NCBI GenBank assembly: GCA_963556255.1
Contig: OY744613.1
Location: forward strand, 50,738,745 to 50,802,744
Direction of reading: 5' to 3'
DNA: 64,000 nt
Origin: Allolobophora icterica
Lineage: Eukaryota > Annelida > Clitellata > Crassiclitellata > Lumbricidae
Below the pieces are notes generated by a model. The model had not been told where the DNA came from. It saw nothing but the letters and a program-made list of their open reading frames with translations, and did not search any database. The translations under genes were made by a program, and so were the position numbers. Shown here piece by piece: positions 34,263 to 45,520 of the stretch (within the stretch, counting starts at the first letter, position 1; the number at the start of each line of letters is the position of its first letter).

Positions 34263-35658
34263 TTAACCCTCAGGCTACCAAGGTTTTTTTGCGACATCGG
34301 CTACCAAGGGGGGGGGTGGTTACCACCCCCCCCCCGGAATTTCGTGTTTGGTTTAAAATATCATATCGTGTAATACAGCATTTGATTCAGCATTCATTTC
34401 TGAAAAGAATGGTATATTTAGTTGTAAAATATATGAATGCATCTCGAAATTATATAGTTTTTAACAAAGGCACCGGTCCATTTAACGATATCTGATATTA
34501 TCCCACACAATTTGTACTATTTGGATAAAAAAAATATAAATGATGTGGGTTTTGAAAATGAACTATGTATCCAAGAATATTCTAAATATAATGAGGTTTA
34601 ATTTTCAACAATACAAACTATTCCAAAGTCTGTTTTAGTTACAGGCAAAACCTAAAGGCGTGCAGCTATATCAACATGAAACAAGAAATTATGTAATTTT
34701 TCCCGGCAGTCAAAAACGTCAGTGGTCCTTGCAGTTATTGCAAGTTACTTTCATTGTTTTGTGTGAATGCTTCCTGCAAACAGGCTTCTTGAACACTTCA
34801 CACCACTGCTTTACTCTGTTAGCATTCTGCTTCAACTGTTTATAGCCCTTCCCCATACCCAACCATATTGGTTTACGTTGTGATGTTGCATCAGTGATTT
34901 TCACACTGAAAAAGCGTATTATTATTTATTATGATCACTTCCGGTTATCAAAAGACAAATAACTAAGGTATGTATGTATGTATGAATGTATGTATGTATG
35001 TATGTAGGTATGTATGTATGTATGAATGTATGTATGTATGTATGTATGTATGTATGTATGATTGTATGAATGTATGTATGTATGTATGTATGTATGTATG
35101 TATGTATGTATGTATGTATGTATGTATGAATGCATGTATGTATGTATGTAGGTATGTATGTATGTATGTATGATTGTATGAATGTATGAATGTATGTATG
35201 TATGTATGTATGTATGATTGTATGAATGTATGTGTGTATGTATGTATGATTGTATGAATGTATGTATGTATGTATGTAGGTATGTATGTATGTATGCATG
35301 TATGTATGTATGTATGATTGTATGTATGTAAATATGTATGCAAATATAGCCCTACATTCCCTCTAAAGAATGGCATAGTTGTTTCTCTTCCAGAAAGAAT
35401 AATGAATACCTTTATAGTCGACAACAGCTAACAGCTGACGAGAGAAAGTCCTGATTTCAATAGTGGTACCTAGGCTATATCGGGTATAACTTTTTTATGG
35501 CGTGGGCTATCATCACGACTTTTACCTCAAAATGTGTGCAAATGGACCCCCTACAGCTACCTAAACTGTCAAAATTATATTCCATGTGCTAAAAAAAATT
35601 TTCCAGAAAAACGTAGGGGGGGGTGGTAACCACCCCCCCTTGGTAGCCCGAGGGTTAA
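34263..35658 (-). mobile_element. piggyBac-like non-autonomous element, copy 2 (innermost)
   Basis: TTAA edges (34263-34266, 35655-35658) and the same ends and G/C hairpins as copy 1. The cysteine-rich 61-codon frame is at 34719-34904 (minus). A long (TATG)n tract occupies 34967-35341. Confidence 0.85.
34967..35341. repeat. (TATG)n microsatellite, about 375 bp
   Basis: Interrupted by TATGAATG, TAGG and TATGATTG variants in a higher-order pattern. At the same point copies 1 and 3 have only aactaagcaag-type sequence. Long open frames on both strands reflect the tetranucleotide only. Confidence 0.95.
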
Positions 35659-36863
35659 ACCTGCTTGCCTTTTTGTCTAATGATAGAGCAAACGTTGCAC
35701 TGAAGAAATTGATACCAAACTCAATTTTTTTCAAAAAATCATGATAGAGCATTATAATTCTCAGGCGACGAATTCAGCTGTCCCCGGTCATTTCTAAGAA
35801 AGAATGCCTAGTCTGATCATGCTAAGTGATTAGATTGAAACGTTATTGATCAGTCAACAATTTAAGACCTTTGAAAGTAATTCAGAGCAATAAAATAATT
35901 TATTACAATTTATTTTGAATTTAAAATGTTCCACTCCGTTACCGTCCCTAGGCTATAGTACATATTGCTTTCGTCTACAATTTCAAAATGATTTGCATTA
36001 AACCAAAAAATGTGACTGTTTCTTTTATAATAAACATAATTGCATATTTCTAAATACAACTTAGAAACTTACAACTTCAGTATAATTTTTAAAAATATAT
36101 TTTAACTTGTCCCCGGAAAATTATGTCCGCTCCGTTAAAATGTAAAAATTATCTCGTATCTCACAACCCTTCCAGTTCTTTGGTCCCGCAACTTTTTTTG
36201 CTTCGGCAGACTGTTTTTTTTTAAAGTTCACTTTTCACATTCTGTGCTCAATTCTCGACAAATGGTAACGGAGCGGAACTTTTTATGGTAATTTTTTATG
36301 TAATTTTGATGTTATGAGCAGATTCTTAAGACAACATCATAAATATTTTAATGTTTTTTTGTTCATTTGATCACTGGTAATGATTAGCTGAAGTGATTTT
36401 TATTTTGTTATTTGGCCAAAAAAAATACAGTCAACTTTACGTTGATTAGATTCCCTATTTTTCTTTCGGTAACGGAGTGGAACTTCTTAACAAAATTTAA
36501 AATGTGATGGAATTAAATAATCATTTGTATTGTAATTTCTTTTATATTTATTTTATAAACATTAATACTAAGAACATATTGGCATGTCAAACTACACAGT
36601 AGGAAGCTGTGTACTATATATAAATAGCTCATATGTTTTGGTAACGGAGTAACGGAGTGGACAAACATTCCACTCCGTTTTTCGTAGGGCTATTTTCTTT
36701 CTGCTAAAAACTTCATAATTTTACATATTAGTGCAAAACCAAATATATATTAGTGAAATAGAAATATTCAAGATTTGCTTCAAACAAAAATCAATGTAAT
36801 TTGCCCCAAACAATTTTTTGCTTCTTCAATTAGTGAATGTGACATATTACCGGAAAATGACTC

Positions 36864-37199
36864 ACTTACTTACTTGCTTACGCACATTCGTCTTCTGACT
36901 TTCCAAATCTGACTGTTCTGTGGGCAGGGACTGTCATCGGTAGGTGCGCCTTTCTGTTGGTGGCCGTAGACTAAACTCTTTTCAGGCAGATAATTCTCTA
37001 CAGTTGCAATATCCCTTCTGGTCTATTGATCCAACTAATCTCGTCTTATCCTGGATTCATATCCGTCCAGTTCTCGGATTACCGTCATGGGTTTCGAACG
37101 GAAACACTCGGGAGTTTGGCTTGCACAGCCATACTGATTGATTACGACCATCAACTGATGCCTTGATAGCGGCGCTATGGAAATCCATCACCGTCATAA
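36864..37199. other. Spacer, nothing recognised
   Basis: No domain; starts with leftover CTTA repeats. Confidence 0.35.
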
Positions 37200-37440
37200 T
37201 CCAAATAAAGGCACATTTCGTAACATTTTAGAGAATATCTTCCAGGTTGATCCAATAAGGAAGAATGACGTCTTTTGTAGAGTTTAATCTCCTTCCGACT
37301 GTAATAGTGTAAACATTGTACCCTCATATTTCCAGATATTTATTACTTTGTTTATATCATAGAAACTCTCAGTCTTTGTTTGATGTTAGGATAAAGCATA
37401 AAATTTAGTTTATTATGAATCAAAGTTGACAAATCGCAAC
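37200..37440 (+). pseudogene. Type-1 3' flank fossil
   Basis: GAGAATATCTTCCAGGTTGA then aaggaagaatgacgtctttt and ctccttccgactgtaa match the end and 3' flank of type-1 genes. The coding part is gone. Confidence 0.55.
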
Positions 37441-37524
37441 TTCATACAGAAAGAGTATGGTACAGCAAAAGAACAGTCTACATTTGTCAACGAAAGGTAG
37501 AATACTATTTATTTCCTCCAACAT

Positions 37525-38177
37525 GTCGGAACATTTATTCATTCATTCGTAGAATTTGATATAGCGCCTCTTCAAGATACCTGGTAGGCCCTACCTAATC
37601 AGAGGCGCTCCCAGCTCAGCCACAGCTAAAGAAATGAGACTTGAGGGACTTACAAAAAGCAGGCGAGTTTAACAGTGGCAACAAGCGCAGGTTTAACGTA
37701 GGCCATTCCAGACGGAGGGCCCTACAACCGAAAAGGCCCGACACCGTCTAATAGCAGTGCGAGCACGGGGGACCAAAAGCTGCCCCCTTGCCGAAGAGCG
37801 GAGAGATCGACGAGCTGAAAGTTCAGAGACAGGTCGACAAAGATCAGACAGGTAGGATGGAGCACAGCCTAGAAAGCCCCGCCAGACAAGGTCAGCAACC
37901 CGATAGGAGATGCGCTGAGAAACAGGGAGCTAGTGAAGGACATCACGCATAAAGGCAGAGACAGGAGCATGCTTAGGAAGGTGACCAATGAGGCGAGCCG
38001 CTCTGCGCAGAACCCTATCAAGGCGCCCAATTAGCTTAAGAGGCAGGTCTACAAGTGCCGCACTGCAGTGATCAAGTCTACTGGTGACGAAGGCATGCAC
38101 AAGAGCCACAGTAGCATTGTAAGAGAGAGAACATGAGACAACTCGGATTTGGCGTAACTGGTAGATAACTCTAGATA
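37525..38177 (-). pseudogene. LINE reverse transcriptase C-terminus (CR1/L2-type)
   Basis: Minus-strand frame: YQLRQIRVVSCSLSYNATVA, LVHAFVTSRLDHCSAALVDL, RRAARLIGHLPKHAPV, LLVPRARTAIRRCRAFSVVG then PSVWNGLR, with only two stops; one of the better preserved LINE pieces here. The 5' side is cut exactly at the TTAA of piggyBac-like copy 3. Confidence 0.85.
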
Positions 38178-39221
38178 TTAACCCTCAGGCTACCAAGGTT
38201 TTTTTTGTGACATCGGCTACCAAGGGGGGGGGGGTGGTTACCACCCCCCCGGAATTTCGTGTTTGGTTTCAAATATCATATCATGTAATACGTACATCAT
38301 TTGATTCATCATTCATTTCTGAAAAGAATGGTATATTTAGTTGTAAAATATATGAATGCATCTCGAAATTATATAGTTTTTAACAAAGGCACCGGTCCAT
38401 TTAACGATATCTGATATTATCCCACACAATTTGTACTATTTGGATAAAAAATATAAATGATGTGGGTTTTGAAAATGAACTATGTATCCAAGAATATTTT
38501 AAATATAATGAGACTTAATTTTCAACAATACAAACTATTTCAAAGTCTGTTTTAGTTACAGGCAGAACCTAAAGGCGTGCAGCTATATCAACATGAAACA
38601 AGAAAATAATTATGTAATTTTTCCCAGCAGCGAAATACGTCAGTGGTCCTTGCAGTTATTGCAAGTTACTTCCATTGTTTTGTGCGAATGCTTCCTGCAA
38701 ACCGGCTTCTTGAACACTTCACAGCACTGCTTTACTCTGTTAGCATGCTTCTTTGACTGCTTATAGCCCTTCCCCATACCCAACCATATCGGTTTACGTT
38801 GTGATGTTGCATCAGTGATTTTCACACTGATAAAGCGTATTATTATATAAAATTATTATGATCACTTCCGGTTATCAAAAGACAAATAACTAAGCAAGCA
38901 AATATAGCCCTACATACCCTCTAAAGAATGGCATAGTGGTTTCTCTTCCAGGAAGAATAATGAATACCTTTATAGTCGACAACAGCTAACAGCTGACGAG
39001 AGAAATTCCTGATTCCATAGGTGGTACCTAGGCTATATTGGGTATAACTTTTTTATGGCGTGGGATATCATCACGACTTTTACCTCAAAATGTGTGGAAA
39101 TGGACCCCCTACAGCTACCTAAAATGTCAAAATTATATTCCATGTGCTACAAAAAAAATTTCCAGAAAAACGTAGGGGGGGTGGTAACCACCCCCCCCCC
39201 CCTTGGTAGCCCGAGGGTTAA
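38178..39221 (-). mobile_element. piggyBac-like non-autonomous element, copy 3
   Basis: TTAA at 38178-38181 and 39218-39221; same termini and hairpins. Shortest copy (1.04 kb), without large microsatellites, so closest to the inserted form. The cysteine-rich 61-codon frame is intact at 38640-38825 (minus). Confidence 0.85.
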
Positions 39222-40119
39222 GAAGTGATTGTCTTTGCATGGAAGTTCAAAATCATAAGGTCTATAGGGTGTAGGCCATGGGTCCTAGGTATAATATCTG
39301 GAAATAGAGAGCGAAGAACGTGACTGGGGTTACATATAGCCTCCTGTAAGAGTCTTCCGCCGGCCTCGCCATCATTTTGGTCCGAGTCGGGTTATTGCAT
39401 CGAGCTAAAGTCCATTCTATGCATTCTACGTAAGAAACGCCGTAATCTGTCATAATCACTCAACATGGCAAGACCACGCCATGCTGGAGAGGCATGGAGT
39501 AGTTTCCAATTATTGTAGCACGGGTCACCTTGTGTGAATAGCATTAGTGGGAAGTCCAGGGGCACGTAAGATTCTTATGGCATGCAAAGAGCTGGAGCAG
39601 ACTAGACTAAGTGGCGATTAGCTCACTAACGTGCGTTGTGGCTCTAAGGTCGGCTGTGATGGTATTCTCATGTTGCATTTCCTGCAGTAAGATTTGGAAA
39701 GTCAGCAGATGAATTCCATTGGCTCCTTCGACTGATATCTTAAACATCATGATATTGTGCGTGTAGCGATGCAAGGCTTATCAAATTACTTGTAAGCTTA
39801 TATTTGACTAATTAGGGCTTAGGATAAGCTAATCAATTACAGTGGCGTTTAGTTAGAAAGAGTGACGCTGAAAATATAATAGTTGTAAGAACTGGAGAGC
39901 CTTGGGTATTTGCCAACTGAAATATCACGTAATCCATCATGACTGAAACCAAACGAATGGGAGCGATTGAAAGAACAGACTTTATAGATCGAGTACTTGG
40001 TTGCGGTCCAACGGGAAATTTGAAGCGAAGAGACCTCTATTTCGAATAATAAATCGACGGATTTATGCTTCGTAAGACTACGGACTAAGCCATTAAGTCG
40101 TACCATCGTTTCACGGATT
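39222..40119. other. Spacer, nothing recognised
   Basis: Short open frames only; no similarity to other parts of the window noticed. Confidence 0.35.
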
Positions 40120-40365
40120 TTAACCCTCAAGTGACCAACTGGGGTCCTGAGGGACCCCAGCATAGTATCGGCTTGTGGTATTTTTTGGCTATCCAATATT
40201 TTGTCACGGCATTTTATGAATTTGTCACCTGGATATTGCTCACTATCTACGTCTAGTGGAATCCGGTTTTGCTTTTACGGTAATTTTTTAAATAAATAAT
40301 ATCCAGTGGGGTCCCGCAGGACCCCAGTTTCAGCAATGCTTTTCTAGAGAACCGAACGCTACTTT

Positions 40366-41752
40366 ATGAAGAGATATTATGACAGCGAGAATTGGTCTGG
40401 AGCGATACAATGCAAAAGAAGCCCTACTCTTGAACAGAGTGCTTATGGAGAATACGATAGAACGGATAATCTAAATTTATATAGCGCCCTTTCAAGAAGT
40501 CTACTCAGTATCGCTTCCGATCCAGTCCCGGTCAAAAAGAAAGGTGTGGAGAAGGCCATAGAAAATACCTGAGAGGTCCCTAAGGGGACAACGACTCAGG
40601 TTCGGAGAATGATGATAATGTATCTGAGAATTCTGAAAACAGTGATGTGGAAAGTGCAGACGACGAAGTCGACACAGAAACGAAATGCCTATCTGTTCAA
40701 GCCACCAATACTCAAAGCACTATTCAGTTAGAAAAAGAGGTCGTGGCCATAGGTTGCGTGGTAGAGAAGTAGGAAGAGAGCAAGTAGGAAGATAGCAAGT
40801 AGGAAGATAGCAAGTGGGAAGATAGCAAGTAGGAAGATAGCAAGGTGAGGCAGGTGGAGCATATTCGGCATCAGGTCATCCGATGACTGACAAAAACCGC
40901 TTTTGTGGGAAAGACAGCCACCGGCCTCAGGCCGTCGGCGAGTTCAAGATGTCATTCCAATACCTGCTGGTGTAAGTGCTGCACCACGGTATGAGAGAAT
41001 TTTTATATGTACGAGCATTTCTTGACTCTTGAAATTATAGATGGCATTGTTCTACAGACGAACAGAGAGGCAAGGAGACCAATACGTGTCTGGAATGAAC
41101 GAAATCCTGAAGATCAACGTGCTGAATGGAAACCTGTCAATAACAAGGAAATCCTGACGTTCATTGGACCCTGCATACTCTCTGACCAACTTACTCTTGA
41201 AATGTTTGTTCCTAAACCAGGAAAAGCTGTGTTAGCTATATCCATGCTACACCACAATGCTATCACAGATGATCAGCAATCCAGAAATAATCCTCCATTA
41301 CAGTGGAACCAAAAAGCGGTGTTGACAATATGGATCACCGTCCTGGCTACAATGCACACCAGAAGAAGAAAAATCAGCCGTTGGTTCATGGTGCTGTTTT
41401 TCAACATCCTCGACATAGCTGCAATTGCTTCTTATAATCTGTGTCTGGCAACAAGGTCGACTGGCAGATTTCGAATACCACACGGCGACGACGTATCTTA
41501 TTGATAGAGCTCGGATATGCCATAGTAACACCGCACATGAAACAACAAGCTCTTATAATCCTAGCATCAATCAGAGCTGTGATGAAGAACTGTGTTGTAG
41601 AAGTTCAGCACTGTCATCAACACTCAGCTTCAATCTCCAGAAGCTCGAAGGCCAAGCGTCGACGATGCTCACTGTGCCAACGCGGTAAAACAAGAAGGCA
41701 GCGTGAATGTACTTCATGTAACCGGCCTAATTTTATCCTGTCAGACAATTAG
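40366..41752 (+). pseudogene. piggyBac transposase, catalytic core deleted
   Basis: The N-terminal part is acidic and broken by a 15-bp minisatellite with TAG codons (40777-40848). 41007-41504 starts with the family's N-terminal DDE region (TNREARRPIRVWNERNPEDQ, EWKPVNNKEILTFIGPCILS), then jumps to the region before the third Asp (KAVLAISMLHHN) and GVDNMD in another frame, then KISRWFMVLFFNILDIAAIA. The C-terminal cysteine-rich domain is kept at about 41654-41740 (RRRCSLCQRGKTRRQRECTS then CNRPNF). By family knowledge the stretch with the first two catalytic Asp is missing, and frameshifts remain. Not functional. Confidence 0.8.
40777..40848 (+). repeat. 15-bp minisatellite
   Basis: Five or so units of AAGTAGGAAGATAGC inside the transposase remnant. 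Confidence 0.85.
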
Positions 41753-41949
41753 ATGGTTAGCAAAACCCAGGTAAACGATGAACAGTTAGAACTTGTACTT
41801 GTAGCAAAATAAATTGAAGTTTAAACAAGAGCAGAAAGCACTGACCGTGTCATCGACTATTGGGGTCCCACGGGACCCCAGTTGGTCATATTAAGGAGCA
41901 AAATATGTTGGTCGCATGAGGGTTAAGCGAACGAATCAGTGAGATCGGA

Positions 41950-42510
41950 AATAAGTGAGCTTACTTACTTACTAAATTTTCTATCTCCAAATATTGTGTT
42001 AGTGAGCTTACTTACTTACTGGTGGTAGTTTGGAAGTAGCACTGAATTTTTAAGCTTTGGAAATATTGTCAATTTTCTATTTTAATAATAATAATAATAT
42101 TTATTCTTTAATTAAGCGCCTGCAAACGCACTGCGCTGTACATGTACATGTTATGCGATAAATCTTAACTACTAACAGAACAGACAGCCTGCAATACACG
42201 GCGCAAATTGCAGCCTACAAAGCATGTCCGCCTATGGGACTCGATCTCTGTACCTCTCGCACTCTACGCCAGATGTTATCCAATGCGCTATCAACTTGAT
42301 CGCGTTTGTCAGTTTGCGTACCTCCTTTGGCTAGGTACCACTCTATTTCCATGCAATGCTGCGACGGCCATGACGTTTTCCATACCAACGATTTCATCGA
42401 CCCAACGTAAATAAGTGAGCTTACTTACTTAATAAATTTTTACATCCAAATAATTGTGTTAGTGAGCTTACTTACTAACTGGTGGTAGCTAGGTAGTAGC
42501 ACTTTGCATT
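41950..42510. repeat. Direct duplication flanking a SINE
   Basis: A 90-bp segment (GTGAGCTTACTTACTTACT ... CTGGTGGTAG) occurs at 41953-42045 and again at 42411-42505, about 459 nt apart, with the SINE between. Confidence 0.7.
42084..42293 (-). mobile_element. tRNA-derived SINE, copy 2
   Basis: Reverse-oriented full-length copy with the B box (GACTCGATC on the plus strand) and the A box kept (ccaatgcgcta). Tail TATTATTATT at the left. Confidence 0.85.
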
Positions 42511-42574
42511 TTACACGAAATTCTATCGTTAGATGGCAGGATTGTTGATCCACCTTCCATTTCAATATTTCAGA

Positions 42575-42665
42575 ACATAAGGTAACGCCATTTTGTTGTT
42601 GTTTTACAATGGTAGTATTAGTAACTGCGTCTTCTTGATTACACTCGTTTAGGTCAGTTATAATA
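42575..42665 (+). promoter_or_regulatory. Putative exon 1 and 5' splice site, gene K2
   Basis: GGTAACGCCATTTTGTTG (GCCATTTT 42587-42594), GTAACTGCGTCTTCTTGAT, then CTCGTTTAG/GTCAGTTA with the donor at 42653. Almost the same as 56878-56955 for gene K3. Confidence 0.5.
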
Positions 42666-42805
42666 TTTACTTCCATTCCTAATTTTCTATTGAATCATAA
42701 TTTACTCAATTCTTATTGTATAATTACAAGTCGATACAAGAAAAGTGGATCAGTATTACTCTTAGTGATGAACACCTCAGACCCTTTTTCGGTGCGCAAA
42801 TTCTT

Positions 42806-43095
42806 AACCTTAGTTTATGTTGGTAAATTACCGCGAAGGAAAATTATTTCCTTGTAAAACTCAAAGTAGAAGTTGGATGATTGATGAGAATATTACATAA
42901 TAAAACTCAAACTGGAAGTTGGAATTGCGGTGAAAATGTTTCGTTTTAGAGCCGAAATTTTTGCCGTGGATGAGCGATTAAAACATTTTTTTACTAAAAC
43001 TTAAACTAGAAGTTGGATGAATGATGATTATTTTATTTTGTGTTATAGAGTTTCAATGCAAGTGCGTAATCTTCCAACCTAAACTACGGTTTAAC
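42806..43095. repeat. MITE-like element with 36-bp units (K2 unit copy)
   Basis: Ends TTAACCTTAGTTTATGTTGG and TTCCAACCTAAACTACGGTT are imperfect inverted repeats (GTTGGTAAA core). The interior has AAACT.GAAGTTGGATGA units and the phrase CGTTTTAGAGCCGAAAT. The same element is at 57089-57403, so it predates the K2/K3 duplication. Confidence 0.55.
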
Positions 43096-43307
43096 CGATG
43101 AACTTTTATAAAAGAACGATGTGTTTGGAATTTATGAAGAACTGTTCTTACCTACTAAGCATCAAACGGCAACTTCATACTGCACTTTTAATGTGCGCGA
43201 ATTTGTATTTATTGCACAAAAACATAAAAGCGCAATTTATGTCTCAATAAGTTTTCATGCCTGATTTAGGATGACCACATTTCTTTTCTGCCAATCCGTG
43301 ACACCGT

Positions 43308-43980
43308 AGTGCGGTAAACGTAGGCCTACGTACGTTTTAGCGTAATTAATTATTGGCAGGATTTCGAAAAAAATGAATAGCGTAAATAATAATTTCATCC
43401 ACCTTCCAGCCTCTAGTTTAGTTTAATATTACACATTTTAATCGTTCATCCATCCAGCTTCCAGTTTTAGATCATTTTCATCGCATATCCAGCTTCTATT
43501 TCAAGTTTTACTATGACATGTTTTCATCGCTCATCCACGACAATGATATCGGCGTTAAACAATATAGTTTCATCCAATTCCGAAGTCTTCTAGTTTCCGT
43601 TTTATTATGTAATATTTTCACCATTTATCCAGCTTCTAGTTTCAATAATATTTTTTATCAATCATCCAAGTTCTAGTTTGAGTTATATTTTCATCAGTCA
43701 TCACAATGGCTAATAACTATCCACTACAAGAGTGTTCATATAATTAACGCACCTAACCTGGAGGATTACCTTCTTCGGACATCCAGCTTCTCGTTTGATC
43801 TCCATTTTCATCGCTCAGCCAGCTTCCAGTTTGACTTCTATTTTCATCGCTCACCCAGCTTCCAGTTTGATTTCTATTTTCATCGCTCATACAGCTTTCA
43901 ATAATTAATTACGCTAAAGCGAACGTGGACATTTCGTCCAATAATTAATTACGCTAAAACGTACGTTTACCCCGCAGTGC
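43308..43980. repeat. MITE-like element with 45-bp inverted ends and 36-bp units
   Basis: Left TAGTGCGGTAAACG...TACGTTTTAGCGTAATTAAT; right is the inverse, ATTAATTACGCTAAAACGTA...CCCCGCAGTGC. Inside, on the minus strand, are many 36-bp units (ATTTTCATCGCTCA.CCAG then CTTCCAGTTT), with two exact-period runs at 43400-43700 and 43780-43880. Absent from the K3 unit, so inserted after that duplication, or lost there. Confidence 0.6.
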
Positions 43981-43996
43981 TTCCAATGCAAGTCAA

Positions 43997-44241
43997 GGTA
44001 ATCCTGGGCTTTAGCGTCCGAAATTATTTACATTGCATGAGCGATGAAAACGTTTCACAGTTAAACTCAAACAAGAAGTTGGAAGATTGATGAAAATATT
44101 CACGAAACTAGAAGCTGGATAATCGATTAAAAATAACTGAAACTAGAAGTTGGATGAACGATGATTATTTACTGCATTATTGCATATTGTACTAGAACGT
44201 TTCAATGAAAATAATTTCGGAAGCTAAAACACAGGATTACC
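43997..44241. mobile_element. Mutator-like MITE, copy 1
   Basis: Ends GGTAATCCTGGGCTTTAGCG and the complement of GGTAATCCTGTGTTTTAGC, with four 36-bp-type units inside. Flanks gcaagtcaa and tatgtcaaa form a degenerate 8-9 bp target duplication; the K3 unit has a single taagtcaaatattc here. Sister copy at 49894. Confidence 0.65.
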
Positions 44242-44860
44242 TATGTCAAATTCATTTAGAAGCTCGGCTCATTGGGGCAAGCGCTATACATACACAATGC
44301 CTCGGCTGAAATATATTTAAGATTTTAGACCATAAGTAAGCAATTTTTATTCGTAGTTGTTTTAATTAGAAAGAAAACAAGCCAAGACAATGCAAATTGT
44401 CCAACTTATTGCTAAAACTCATAATCAAAATTGCTTAAAATTAATCAAGATTCAAGCCTAGATTGTAAAGACTTTATAAAGTGGCTTTGGGGCAATGTTT
44501 TGTGATAATGTACAACATTGTAGCCTACAAACATTATAATATCACTCCAATCCTCAAATCGCTCCATTGGCTTAATCCACTTCAATCGCAGAGCAAATCA
44601 ACTTCAGAGTCCTGTCACTAACCTACATACCCATACAATATTCCCAGTCCAAGTAACTCAGTGATCTGTTCACCATCCAGGCAACCCACTCCACCCGATC
44701 CTCCTCTTATCTCAGTCTTTCTCGACCCCTGTCACTCGTCATCTCAATTTCTCCAACCGAGCCATATCCAACACAGCACCACACCTCTGGAATGATCCCC
44801 ACTCTGAATTCCGCAGATTCTCGGTTCCACCATCATCATTGTAACCCATCCTCCTCCTCA
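44242..44860 (+). pseudogene. Putative intron of K2 with LINE 3' fragment
   Basis: 44242-44520 is plain sequence duplicated at 57640-57920. From 44530: ITPILKSLHWLNPLQSQ, then LNFSNRAISNTAPHLWNDPH, the C-terminal pattern of CR1/L2 ORF2 (HITP.L..LHWLP; RAFS.aAP.LWN). The second copy (59465) has lost the piece encoding NTAPHLWND. Confidence 0.6.
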
Positions 44861-45400
44861 TATTCCTCTGTATATCACCCCCTGGCTTTCCATTCAAAAC
44901 TGGTCTCAACTGTTCAAGAATACTACCGTGACCCATCTGATCATCCGCCTTCCAATTCTTCTCGCCATAATGACACCTGCCTTAACAGCTGCTCTGCCTC
45001 CTGGGACCTCCTCTGGAAGACCCTTCTGATTTGACGTAGCACTCGTGAACAGGCTGATGCCCTGCGCTTGGCCTTCGAGTGGCCCTTTAGAAGTTTGGAG
45101 ATTATGTTTACGATTAGATGTCATATCACCCCCTATTGCAGAATGTAGACCCACAGTAAGCCATAATCTTAAGATTACATTGTGGATTTGTCAATTTTGA
45201 GCGACACTGCATATTTATCCATGTTATTTTTGTTTACTTTCTAATTATTGGAAAATTATAACAGCAAATTCTACGTGTTTAATTATAGGAAAACATTCAT
45301 TCCCGGACGTTTCATAGTCCCGGAAAGGACGTGTCTGGGACACACTACATTTTTTCAAATTCTGCGACTGTCCCAGACAATCCGGAACATGTGGTCACCT
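44861..45400 (+). other. 5' region of gene K2, duplicated at 59745-60300
   Basis: Includes the dispersed CSASSLDL-type repeat (44955-45040). Just before the fingers there are several GGACGTTTCATAGTCCCGGA-like words. No proven exon. Confidence 0.4.
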
Positions 45401-45520
45401 TATGCCTGAATTGTTAACATGTGGATCCAAACAAACTATTCCAGAGAAAATCCATACAAAAGCAATCTATGCCACAAAACATTTGCACAGCTATGTCATC
45501 TGAAAGAACATACAAGATCC
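45401..45520 (+). pseudogene. Frame-shifted first finger, gene K2
   Basis: ATG at 45419 reads [20 protein letters not shown] then [14 protein letters not shown] before a 1-nt deletion (agatccac near 45515). The first zinc Cys is Ser. The same deletion is seen at 60400 and 14850. Confidence 0.7.

Larger units (their letters stand above)
33547..35770. mobile_element. Middle element, AATT target duplication
   Basis: Perfect 28-bp inverted ends beginning CGTCGCCTGAGAATTATAAT. AATT flanks both sides (33543-33546, 35771-35774), and the uninterrupted homolog at about 59420 has a single AATT, proving the insertion point. Subterminal GATAGAGCA motifs recur at least six times. It contains the piggyBac-like copy 2. 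No transposase frame; superfamily unassigned. Confidence 0.85.
33512..36863. mobile_element. Outer element of a triple nest (copy A)
   Basis: Termini GAGTCATTTTCCGGTAA (33512-33528) and its exact complement (36847-36863). Internal hallmark: repeated GGTAACGGAGTGGAAC-type motifs in both orientations (35930, 36127, 36264, 36468, 36640, 36669). A second copy in reverse orientation is at 57925-59456. It is interrupted by the element at 33547-35770. No transposase frame is seen; superfamily unassigned. Confidence 0.8.
40120..41926 (+). mobile_element. piggyBac element, internally deleted
   Basis: TTAA at 40120-40123 and 41923-41926. Inverted ends CCCTCAAGTGACCAAC and the complement of CCCTCATGCGACCAAC. 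Each end is followed by a GGGGTCC...GGACCCC hairpin (40140 and 41863), with a third at 40306. It contains a decayed transposase gene. TIRs share CCCTCA...ACCAA with the smaller TTAA family. Confidence 0.85.

Noticed and set aside
34922..35424. Open frames of IHTYIHTY and MYVCMYVC repeats
   Set aside because: Translations of the (TATG)n microsatellite in several frames.
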